In this document: piece after piece, positions 35,380 to 45,319 of the stretch | How positions within the stretch are numbered: position 1 is the first letter of the stretch | How the letters are laid out: the number at the start of each line of letters is the position of its first letter | DNA from: Trileptium ribeirensis | Taxonomy: Eukaryota; Nematoda; Enoplea; Enoplida; Thoracostomopsidae | Direction: 5' to 3' | NCBI GenBank assembly: GCA_030248225.1 | Contig: JASANE010028053.1 | Location: 1 to 64,000 of the forward strand | DNA length: 64,000 bases | Notes under the pieces: model-generated | What the model saw: the letters and a program-made list of their open reading frames with translations, nothing else | Told to the model about the DNA's origin: nothing | The model's database searches: none | Made by a program: the position numbers and the translations under genes

Positions 35380-36519
35380 CAGGGAGTAACCGGAATTCCG
35401 GTTCCGGCGAAAATCGTGTTCCGGTTGCGGTTCCGGCAAAGGGCAAAAACCATACCGGAACCGGAATTCCGGTTTAAAAATTTTGTTTGAAATTTTCCAC
35501 GTTTTTTGCTTCATCCTGTAATCCAAACATATGAAATATATTATACAATGATCAAGCTCTAATACAATCAAGCAAAAGAAAAGATTAACTAACCAATTTG
35601 CCCAGTGAAACGTAAGTAGGGCACATAATTTGAGCAGGAATTTTTCATAATAACCTGCAGGAGTTTGTTAAATCAAAGCCAGGTCGATGCTTGTTGCAGC
35701 TGTTTTACACATCCAGAAGTCTGTGGGATACGTTTGAATTAAACCGGTCCAACTCGGTAACAGAGTATGGCTTACACAGAAGTACTTAGGGTATGCTTGG
35801 CTAACATAAATTGCGTCAAGCACCCGCCAGTGCGCTTGTATACTTGGTAAATCAGTCTAAATTGAAGTAAACTAACATTATCTGCAACGCAGCTAGAAAC
35901 TGCTTTCTTGGCAATGAACTGTATTTATTGAAACTGTGCGAGCAGCATCACAGTGTGTCTCATTTATAGCATTCTGATTAGAAAGTTATCATCATGATCT
36001 AACTGACGGGCACTGTTTGTCCAACGATAGCCTAAACAGTGTCTCTGACCACTGATCAGAAAATTACATTCTATCTATTATTTTCTCTTAGAATCATATA
36101 AACCAATAGTTTTAAGTTTCCTACAGAAGAACATGCAACAAACGTATGTGTAGCAACGGGAGGCGACAGGAGACAGAGCGAAAGCGTGTATTCTACGCTC
36201 CAAGCTTTGTAAGCACATTCGATTTGACGCAGTATACGCAATGGTGTATAGTAGAAGACATTTTGTGCTCTGAATGTCCAAAAACCTACATATTTGATCG
36301 ATAAATAAACATTATTAGCTTATTCAGTCTTTAAAGTTTCAGAAAGGCAATAATACCATCGCAATACATTAAGTTTAATGTAAAAGTTATTTTTAATGCA
36401 TTTTAAATCCACTATACCTTCATTTCTTCCGTCATCTGTTTTACTATATATATATAAATTTCGAAGACGAGGTTCCGGTTCCGGTTTAAATGGACGGTTC
36501 CGGTTCCGGTTATTCCCTG
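35380..36519 (-). mobile_element. hAT-like non-autonomous element, copy D (complete)
   Basis: A 1140-bp element from CAGGGAGTAACCGG to GGTTATTCCCTG with a perfect 8-bp duplication CTTAGCGG (35372-35379 and 36520-36527). It has fewer hexamers at the right end than copy C. The shared 67-codon frame is at 36078-36281 (minus). Near-identity to C in the left 700 bp indicates recent spread. Confidence 0.95.
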
Positions 36520-36527
36520 CTTAGCGG

Positions 36528-36899
36528 GGATATGCTCGGTCAATTCATAAATTCAACAATAATTAGTCGACAGCTTCTACACAACTTGATCACACTCAAA
36601 TCAAACTAAAATCAAAACATAAGTAAAGGGTTAGCCAGGGGATAAAATAAGTGGGATATATGCAAATTTGGACTAAATAAGGAAGAATAGATTAGGATTA
36701 GGAATGGGACAGAGGGTGTAATAACTGAAAAATTTGTAAAACCCAAGTATTTTGGTCTCCCAGGAGGTTAGGAACAAATTTAAGGTTTTTGGACCTAAAA
36801 CCCCCTGGATAGCCTGGGAATACCCTACAATATTCCACATCCAAACACAGAACCACGGTTTAAAACAAAATATATTGCTATTTTTTACGACTTTCACAG
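36528..36899. other. Unassigned spacer between hAT copy D and the G2 LTR block
   Basis: AT-rich; a minus-strand 74-codon frame (36673-36897) has no known domain. The true outer edge of the LTR may lie in this segment. Confidence 0.4.
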
Positions 36900-39625
36900 G
36901 GGCAGGGGTTGGTAGGAGATTTTTGGTTATGACGGCTATTGGTAATTAAAACAGGACGGGATTCGTCACCAGATTGTGTGGTCCGAGGTGTGGCCAGTAG
37001 TATGCCGTTGGGATGTTGTGTTGGCGCGCGTCCTTCTTTCCTTGATCAGTGGTCGTGCCCTATATACGTGCCCTCTAGTACGTCTCTTGTGAGGGTTGTA
37101 CGACCGCCCCCGAATGGCTGACGACGCATGTTTAAGTGTCAGAACTTAGGACATAGATTTACGCTAATACGGTCCTTATTTAGGGGTTACTGTTTGAGTG
37201 AACACCAGTTACTTTTGGGTTAACTGCTATTTTAGTAAAGATCTTATAAATTGACACAATCGACCCCCGAATCGCTTGCGCGATTGCAGGGTTAATTGGT
37301 TACCTTAACCTGAGCCTTAGATATACGATACTAGGTGCATATTTTGTAGTCGCCTCAGAATGGCTGGCTGCTTACGATGAACTATCTAGTAGCGGTCGAC
37401 TACCAAATAGTTGAAATCTCTCACTCTGTGCAGACCCCAAAAGGCTGCCGTACATAGGAGATCCAGGCCCCCGAATGGCTGGCCCAAAATTAGTAGTTGG
37501 GATCTACTGGAGGCTTAAGGAGGTAATCGAATCCAACCCCTTACTCAACCGGTCTTCTCAAGACTAACGCCCCTTGTTGAGCGGCCCCGAATGGCAGGCG
37601 CACCCAACAAGTGGCTCAAGTCCCCGGGCCCACCTATTCTTCTCGCCCTGGCTTTCTCACTCGACACTTCACAAGTTTTTACGTATCATTAGTATAATTA
37701 ATGCGATCGATGCCCCTCTTATTACTTGTTTTATAGAACCTAACGATATTATTTGGGAAACTAATATTATTAAGGTAAGTAATAATATTTTTAATTTACC
37801 TATTGGTATCTTTAACTAACTGGCAATGATGCTGATTCTGAACCACAACGAATTACACAGTCCGCTCGTAGATGTTTTTAGGCACATTCTTGAAAGCCGA
37901 CTATAGGCCTTGCCTTCATCTCGATGTTTACGGCAATAAGCCGCGACTCTCTACGATATAATTATGCTAACCGCAATTCTTTGCGTAATTGTAAGTTCGA
38001 AACATAAAAATAATTAGAACGCCCGAAAACCATAAGCCGAAAGCTTTTTAGATGCTTGAGCTGTAATTAACACCAATTCTGAATTAACAGACATTCCCGA
38101 CGTAATTATGCTAACATGCTGACACCAAAGTATTAACTAAGTAATCTTTTTAAAAATTAATACCAATTAATGCAACAAAATTATTGAGCGGAGCGAGGCG
38201 AAGCGTTTTTTGTCTGTCACCAAAAAAGTCCATGTCCGTTCGTCGCGATGAATCTCCAGAACCACTGAACCAATTTGAAAAAAAACTTTTTTTGTTTTAT
38301 AGCTTAACATCTGAGATATGGGGTTTCAAAATTTTGCATAATGAATTGGCTATAAGCTAATTAGTTGCCTGTAATCAGCTAATTAAGACACTTTTGGTTA
38401 TATCTCGCTAAATACTTGAAATAGAATCGTTTTGTTTTAACCAATATAGGGTCTTCGGCGTCAAAAAATGCAAATATGATACTTTTACACTCATATGATC
38501 ATTATCTTGCCAATTAATAAATTATGCTAATTAGATTAAGTTAGAATTAAGAATTAGAAAGTTGTGTTCAATTTTTAAATAAATGGTAGAGTTTATGTTT
38601 CAACAGAACATTATAACAGTATCGAACCTCGACAGCAGTGAGAGGTTTGAAACATAAACAAACGTAATCCGAAAGCACTTGCATAGTGCAGCATGAAAAA
38701 AATAGTAGCGAGATTACGACTATTGGCTAATTTAGCTACTTCGTTAGCTAAGTGTTAATTACGCATATAACCTATTAGGCCTCCTGACCAAACATTCGAA
38801 ATTGGTATCATTGATGTGATTGATGGTGTAACGTTCTGCTTGCTTGCTCGAAATTAATGATCGATCGAATTTTCGATTTTGCACTGAGCAATAATTTGGT
38901 TAAATGGTGACGACAACAACATCAACGGCCTTTTCATGATTTGGCGACTTCAGAAATTAGACTATGTTTATTGTGTAAGCTATATATTTAAGCATCCAAT
39001 TTATATTACTGAGCCAAATTAACATTTTAAGTTTTAAGTATAATCAATGCATAAAGTTTTCATATTCTAAGTTTAATATCAGTAGAAAATGGATAACTTC
39101 TAAAAACTATAATCTTTCGATGAATGTGTGTTTAATTTAGCTATAGTGGAAGCAGAAGAATTGCAAGAACTTTTTGCTACCCGAGAAGTAATAATGTCGA
39201 AAAGATAGAAATCACTACTATATGTGTCTACAAATGCTATATTAAATCTTTAAATTAAATTCTTTAATGTTCATGTTGAGTCGACTGATTAATAAATAAA
39301 AAGCTATAGTTGTTTTGACTATTCTCTGTCGTGCGTTTCGTCCGCCTGTGCACTAAGATCTATTGTTTGTGATAAGATACTCTCACTTAATACATGCGTT
39401 GTGAAGTAAAAGTGAAAGTCCAAGTAAAAGTGGGTATGTTTATAATGGCAACCCTTCGCTCCGCTCAAAAATTTGTAGTTCCACTACGACTTGTAAAACA
39501 GCTATAAGCTCCAGATCAAAACTGTTGCGGTAACTTCCGTGATCACTAAACTCATATTGAAATAAAACCAAAAGTTCTCAACGTAGGTTAGCTAGGTAGA
39601 AAAACAACACAAAAATGTGCAAATG
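36900..39625 (-). repeat. LTR-like block of G2, distal (3') copy with a 1.3-kb insertion
   Basis: 36905-37050 matches 45350-45490 and, inverted, 54650-54830 (ATGACGGCTAT, ATTCGT, GGCCAGTAGTATGCCG, GGCGCGCGT). 38139-38183 matches 47510-47570, and 39494-39625 matches 47570-47695 (AAACTGTTGCGGTAA, TTCTCAACGTAGGTT). The pairing on both sides of the gag-integrase body in the same orientation argues for the two LTRs of one element. A motif CCGAATGGCWGGC recurs at about 37107, 37353, 37470 and 37585. LTR ends are not resolved. Confidence 0.6.
38184..39493. mobile_element. Unclassified insertion in the G2 distal LTR
   Basis: Compared with 47510-47600, the LTR text AACAAAATTA..AAAAC is split by about 1.31 kb. 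The insert begins TTGAGCGGAGCGA (38184) and carries the inverse TCGCTCCGCTCAA near its right end (39455-39468), with about 25 further bases to the junction. TA stands on both sides. The interior has no long ORF. It holds CTGTCACCAAAAAAGTCC, then CCACTGAACCAATTT, a phrase style like that in repeat R. Class unknown. Confidence 0.55.
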
Positions 39626-39699
39626 GGATTGCTCATTTGCTACGATCTACCGGTTTTTTTAGGCACTGTTTCTTGACGTTTCTTTTTCGTCTCTGCGGG

Positions 39700-41341
39700 A
39701 CCTTCTTTTTGTTCGTCCTGTATTCTTCTCATCTTATTTCGTTCCACAGTTTATGAATTCTTCTATGTATTCTACCGGTTTCGGAGAATCCGCCACGATT
39801 GAATTCGATGTCGCCCGTTTGTTTTACCATTACGGCGCTTTGTTTCGTCAACTCGTTCACGATTTCTTGGTTTGTTCTTTTCCAACGTATTTCGTTAGCA
39901 TATCTCGCGGAAATATCGTCGTCTCCTCCGTAGTTGACGTCTTCCTGGTTTTATTTAAATCTTTCCTGCTCTTCTGCTACACTGCCATCAGTTTGCCATA
40001 ATCGGAAGTTATTGACGTCGAATGTCTGTTGTTTTATTGCTCGACGAGAACGTAGCTAGTACATGCTACTCGCTATATGTCGTAGTTCGTTGGGATACGG
40101 TTTGATCTTTTCTTCAAATTCGCATTGAATCTTTGTTAACGCTTTTTTTGTTGTTCCTTCGATATTTAAGGTCTTGCTTCAATCCGTATCTTTGGCGATC
40201 GATACCATGGGTACTTCTTTATCATCTTCCCGATTAAGTCCCATACCTCTTTGAGTTCTTTCCTGTTTGTCGTTTCGTTGGATCGGCACGCCATTGCAAA
40301 CATCACAGAAAAAGTAGTGTTGTGTCTCGAATGTATTGTACTACTTGCGTTATTGTGCACGTATTTTCTTTCCATTGTCCACCCTGATATCGCAATCGAG
40401 TTGGTGCAAACAGTTTGTTGGTGTCGTATATCTTTTCGCAGTATTCGACTATTGCGCCCCTTCTTTTGAGGGAGTATATATTGTTTGACCAATTGTTGAG
40501 CTGTCATCTTTTCTTGTTCACCCAACAATCTTTGAAGTTTGTTCATGTTGATCGTCGAAATACTGCTGGATACGGATGCTCTTTAAATGTTACATCCTAT
40601 ATCTGTCTTTCTGCATCGATATCATTCCATAGTATGATATTCCCGCTTTCTGTCTCTAATTCTTTATAGAGTAAATCGGGTGTACGACCGTTGAATCGTG
40701 ATATGTCGATGATTTCCAGTTCGCCATCGCTTGTTTGTATTGCTACATTTCGGACATATTTTCGCTCTGTTACGCTTGTTGTATCGTCCCAGAATTTTTG
40801 GTTGATCCAATGAAAACAATCTGGAAGGACGCGGTTTTGTTCAATTCTGCCATTCTTTCTATCGTTAGAGTCTTGAGTTTGTATGTTGGGATCTTTGCCA
40901 CCACCGTTGCGATCGACAGGATGCTTGCTCGTGCCATGTTAATGATTTAGGCATATTACTTTACACTTTTTTCTGTTTCGATCACGATTGCCACCTGTCC
41001 GGTCTTGATATGGAATCCGGACACCGTTTGATAATCGATCAATTGTTGCCACCATCTCGTAACGTGGAATGATGTTCTACTATCATTCGGACCTGGCGTA
41101 AACTTCATTTGACTCAGATTGTGATTGAATGGATATCGTCGTTGGACGGAAATTGTAGTGTCACCGCTTGTTTTCTTTTTGAGTCACCGTTCGTTCGACC
41201 GTTCTTTTGACTTGTCGGTTCGTTCGTCGTTGGATCGTTATGTTGCACGGATTGATGACCGTTAATTGTTCGGTCGTTCTTCTTTTTGTTACTACTTGTT
41301 CGACCGTTGTTTTTGGTCGTTGGATTTGAACCTTGATCCAC
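39700..41341 (-). pseudogene. Unidentified ORF remnants between integrase and 3' LTR of G2
   Basis: Several minus-strand frames in series: an Asn/Thr/Lys-rich start (41114-41341), then FTPGPNDSRTSFHVTRWWQQ, then IQTSDGELEIIDISRFNGRT and LLYKELETESGNIILWND (about 40600-40790), then the 126-codon frame 40166-40546 and a charged C-terminal tail near 39700. Their composition is protein-like and they continue one another across frameshifts. The position between integrase and LTR is where some gypsy elements carry an extra ORF such as env. I see no signal peptide, fusion peptide or membrane anchor, so I assign no function. Confidence 0.45.
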
Positions 41342-41729
41342 CGCGGTTAATATTTCTAATACGTATTATAGTTGCACCGATTATAGTTGTTATTTGCTAA
41401 AATTAATAAAGATACAATATAGTTATTACAGTCAATTATTTCAGTCGAGATCATACAAAAATTAAAACTATATTTTTCGAATTATTTATGCCATTGTTCT
41501 TTCATCTGGCCCTGGTTCCATATGTATGGTCATGCTATGTATGTATAATATGTTCTTGCAGAGTATAAATTTTTATGCAGGGGGAGCACTACCATAAAGC
41601 TTCCTGAGGATCGTCCTCTAACCCTACGCATGCTTGTTGGAACCATAAGAAAACACCTATCGCATTGCAGCCATTTTATTACTAGTCCTGTTTCATTATA
41701 TTCTTTCTATGACCCTTTATTTTCTACTG

Positions 41730-42360
41730 TAGAAAGCTTCAGGGGCAGACGCTGGCGTGATTCTTTTTGAATACGCCTTACTTTAGCTTCGTAACTTGCG
41801 TAGTCTTCTACATCACCACCGAAATGCTTGAATTATGTGCAATTATACCATTTTGGGTGTTGAGTTGCGCTACCGACTTTTACTAATAAAATGTTCGGAA
41901 ATTTTACTTCGACGACCCAAAAGAGTCTACCGAATTCCGGGTGGTATACGCTACTATAAGGGCCCATTGATGATTTGTTCGGGTTCTTCATTAGAACTAA
42001 ATCATCATTGTTAAATGTTCTTTTTCTCGCCCTTCGGTCAAAATATTGCTTATATTGTTTCTGGGCTAGGAATAATCGTTTTCGAACTTGGTCTCATGCC
42101 GCTATTAATTTATCTTGGCGTATACTTCGTTTGTGGTTGCTATTAGATATCCGTGGATTGGATTTCGCCGGGTAGATCAGGGTATCTGCATATTTCAACT
42201 AATCCGTTTGCTTGGTGATGATGTGGTGCGAATATGATTTCTTGGGTCCGATTAAAGCCATTTCTTCTGTAATATTTTCAGCAGTAAAGCAAGGTCCTTG
42301 AACAGTTAATACTACTCAGGGAACTCCATGTTGACATGCGATTCTTTCGATTTCATTCTT
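41730..42360 (-). pseudogene. Ty3/gypsy copy G2: integrase core and C-terminal part
   Basis: On the minus strand, RIACQHGVP, a stop, VVLTVQGPCFTAENI and an NGLVEI-type segment about 35 residues on match the gypsy integrase core. The Asp of the usual TDQG motif is Val here. About 41950-42075 reads QKQYKQYFDRRARKRTFNND and DLVLMKNPNKSS, the region after the core. The N-terminal zinc domain and first catalytic Asp are absent. The core follows directly on gag sequence (GLKNEI) at about 42355, so all of protease, RT and RNase H is deleted. Confidence 0.85.
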
Positions 42361-42404
42361 TAATCCCTTTATTAGTGCGGAGTTAAGAACTTCTTCGACA
42401 ATTG

Positions 42405-42830
42405 ATTCCGGCACACTTTTCGTGCTGGGCTCCAAATTGGGAGGGTGGGGATCACCCTGGCATTTTTCGGTTCCCCTGGTTCTTCAGAACAGATGCCCTT
42501 CGGTTAATGCCCCCTGTGATATATTTGGGCTCCACCCGGTTCATTGCCTTTTGTAAAATTTTTTTGTTTCCATTCGGTCCAAAGTAGCAAAAATTTGATC
42601 AAAATTTGCACCAAATTAGGTTCTGAAGCCAAAAATTTCGCAAAATTTGTCGAATCGCTTTTTTACCCATCCACAGCGGTTTGGCAGTGTTTCTGACACT
42701 ATTTTAACCGTTTTTCTCTTGGCAAAATTCCCCCTGACAAAATCGGGCGCCCCTGGTTCCGTTCATGTCCCCTGGCAAAATTTTCAGCGAATGTAGAGCC
42801 CGGTCATGGTTCAGTTTCGTGCTGCGTAGA
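42405..42830. mobile_element. About 420-bp insertion in G2 gag, possible MITE
   Basis: Absent from the corresponding gag position in G1 and G3. The ends carry GGGCTCCA (left, about 42428) and TAGAGCCC (right, about 42800), a short imperfect inverted repeat. The interior phrase CTGACAAAATCGGGCGCCCC resembles 10226-10250, so the family may be dispersed. No target duplication was identified. Confidence 0.45.
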
Positions 42831-43432
42831 CTCGTAACTCGTCTTTAACTGTTCTTGTTTGCCGTAAGCTTTGCAATTTATTCATGTGAGTTGTCAATGG
42901 TTTTGGCACATCATCGTTCTTTACACTTCTTGGTCAACTCGCTGTAGATGCTTAATTCTTTGGCTTTTTCGAGTGTTAATTCTTCTAAGTATTCTGCTTT
43001 TCCTTGCATTTTTGCTCTGAATACCCGAAGTTTTTCTTGTTCATCAAGGATACCATCTGGAGCCAATGCTTTTTCGAATTCTTTTCGGAATTTTCGAAAT
43101 TCGTTTCACCTTTATACGGTTGTAGGTTCCGTACTTCATTTTCCATTTTGACCATAATTGCTTGGCTAATTTCTTGTTGTGTAGCGTTTGGTACTTGTGG
43201 CGATTCTTTAGTTGCTACCATGATCAACGCTTCAATTAATTTTTGTTTGATTCATTGTTGCTTGCTGTGGTTGTTGGTCTTGGTACACATATGGTGTTGC
43301 CGTTGCTAATGGTATTCCGGGGTTAATCATTGAATTGTTCGTAATGAATGGCATTTGTTTGCCTTGTGGGGCTATTGGTGTAGTACCGTAACATTGATAT
43401 GCCCAGTTTCGAATTTCAGCGGTTGCTATTCC
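42831..43432 (-). pseudogene. Ty3/gypsy copy G2: gag capsid-like segment
   Basis: The minus-strand frame 42985-43227 includes QQEISQAIMVKMENEVRNL, then QPYKGETNF, aligned to the G1 and G3 gag. A one-base shift then gives KFRKEFEKALAP, DEQEKL and KAEYLEELTLEK, the helical start of the capsid-like domain. The rest is split by the insertion at 42405-42830. Confidence 0.75.
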
Positions 43433-43983
43433 TTAATGTTGGCTCCAAGTATTCGTTGTTTGAACTGCGCCACGATTTATTGTCATATACGGAATTTGTG
43501 ATTGGTTGTATTTATTCGTCATTTGGATCGTACCACCGTTTGTTATTATTTGCGGTACTTGCATTCGGTTTGTATTAGTTTGCGTTTGGCTCGTATCATA
43601 TTGTCTTACATCGAATTGTTCACAATTTGTAGTGAATCGATTGCTATTTGTATTGAATCGGCTTTGATTTATGTCAGCTCGTTGTTTATGCGCTCCAATT
43701 TGACTATGTTGTTCTCCGTTTACATTTGGCTCTTGTTGATTTATATTGTATCGGTCTGAGTTTGCATCGACTTGACTAAAGTTCGCATGGATTTGCCCAT
43801 GATTTACGTCAGTTCGTCCGCCTAACTCATCACTGTTTGAGTCAAATTGATCATTATTTTCATTGTTTTGCGCTTCGATCATACCGCATTCATTTTGGAT
43901 TATACCAATTTGGTCATAGTTCTTACTGCGTCGGTCTATTTTTTCGCCACTTAGGTTTCGATACACATTTGATCGCCTCGGGA
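43433..43983 (-). pseudogene. Ty3/gypsy copy G2: Asn/Gln-rich heptad-repeat gag segment
   Basis: A 177-codon open minus-strand frame composed of degenerate 7-residue units (HSQIGAH, ADINQSRFNTNSNRF, EQFDVRQ, and others). It is the G2 version of the repeat array at 55740-56610 in G3. Composition is dominated by N, Q, S, T and D with very few hydrophobic residues, so it is likely unstructured. The frame ends at the MITE insertion. The role in particle assembly is unknown. Confidence 0.75.
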
Positions 43984-43986
43984 TTA

Positions 43987-44314
43987 TGCAAGAGTAACCT
44001 TAAGATGCGCCCCCAACCATCCTCTTGTGACACCATATACAAAACGTTGTTAGCCAACAAAACTCGGATTGCATTAGCCGTATCCAATTTCGACTTTTTT
44101 CTGTTGTATAACGCCATTAGCGAATGCAATTCGGCCCCTGTACTTTAACACCAATGTGTTCGCGAACATTTTCAAATTATAATGTATGGAATATGAAACG
44201 GACTAATTTCTGTTCTTTAACGCAAAAATGAAATTTGTGTTCAGTAACAACTGAATGGCAATCGCTTTTGTCAAAAGAGGATGGTAAGGGGCGCAGCTTA
44301 AGTTTACTCATACA
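43987..44314. mobile_element. PIF/Harbinger-like MITE inserted in G2 gag
   Basis: A 328-bp element with about 46-bp inverted terminal repeats (left TGCAAGAGTAACCTTAAGAT; right, read inwards, TGTATGAGTAAACTTAAGCT), about 83 per cent identical. It is flanked by the 3-bp duplication TTA (43984-43986 and 44315-44317). The unoccupied site is visible in copy G3 near 55858 (GGTGCAATTCCGAGACG) and matches the flanks once one TTA and the element are removed. A TWA target of 3 bp is characteristic of PIF/Harbinger. No transposase. Confidence 0.88.
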
Positions 44315-44317
44315 TTA

Positions 44318-45100
44318 CACTGAGCTGGTCTTGATTTGCATCAATTTGGCTCGTTCCAAATCGGGCTCCACTTGTGCCACTTTGGGTTTGATTTACTCCA
44401 CTTGTCTTATGATTGTTGTTATGGTTGTTCTGATATTTGTTGAATTTCAACTGTGCTCCGTTCCACATTGGCTTTTCCTTAATCACCGGTCGTAGTTGTT
44501 GTTGCTTGCATTTGTTTCGCGTTATTATTATTCGGCGGTATTGTGTATATTTGACCCAGACCGAAGGGTCCGTAACATTCTACGCCTTGTATTACAATTT
44601 TTGGTCGATAGTCATTCTGGTTTTGTCCTTGCAATTGTCGTTGATTGAATATCATTATTTTGTCGGACTATTGTTATTTCGTCGTCATTGGTATTTTGTG
44701 ATCCCGTTCACGGTTGTGCCAACGGTATTTCTGGTTCGTTCAGATCCATGCTTTGGCATAATTGTTGTAATTCTTTCGTTAAGGTTGCATGCCTCGTTAT
44801 GAATTGTAATTGTTTTTCTTTTTGTCGTTGTAACTTTTGTATCGTTTCCAGATTTCTTTTTCCAGGTCTTTTATATTTGGAAACAACTCTTCTATGTTTG
44901 CTTCTTCTTGGAACGTATCGGTATACGTTTCTTGCAGGCTTTTCTTTTAGTCTTGTTGTTCCTTTCTTTTCGGTTCCGGTGTATTTGGATCGAACTCTCG
45001 CATTATTTAATCTAGTTCTTTTGTTGTATTATTCGACATTTCTTGTTCTTTGCTCTCGGTATTTTTTGGTTTGACTGTCAATTATTTTTGTACATTTGCT
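44318..45100 (-). pseudogene. Ty3/gypsy copy G2: N-terminal gag
   Basis: Minus-strand frames carry SLQETYTDTFQEEANIEELF (about 44890-44950) and IVIQGVECYGPFGLGQIYTI (about 44545-44600), both aligned to the start of G3 gag, then STVEIQQ and a short heptad stretch. Several frameshifts and stops. The acidic N-terminal block shared with G3 marks the beginning of gag next to the LTR. Confidence 0.75.
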
Positions 45101-45319
45101 CAAGGTGGCGTTCTTTGGAGTGGCATTTCAAATGATTTTGAATTTTAAGGTAGACTTGCGTAACTCGTCCCAATTATATATGTGGATTAATAATTTCTAC
45201 TACAATATAGATAAATTTTATTTTGGCTTATGCCTTATTTTGGGCTAAGATGAATTTTTAATTTTTGCTGACCAATTTTATTTTATCACACTTGTTTCCC
45301 ACTTTTACACGACATCGTG

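Noticed and set aside
44437..45074. Two long plus-strand hydrophobic frames (121 and 128 codons)
   Set aside because: Antisense shadow of the acidic N-terminal gag of G2, which matches G3 on the opposite strand.
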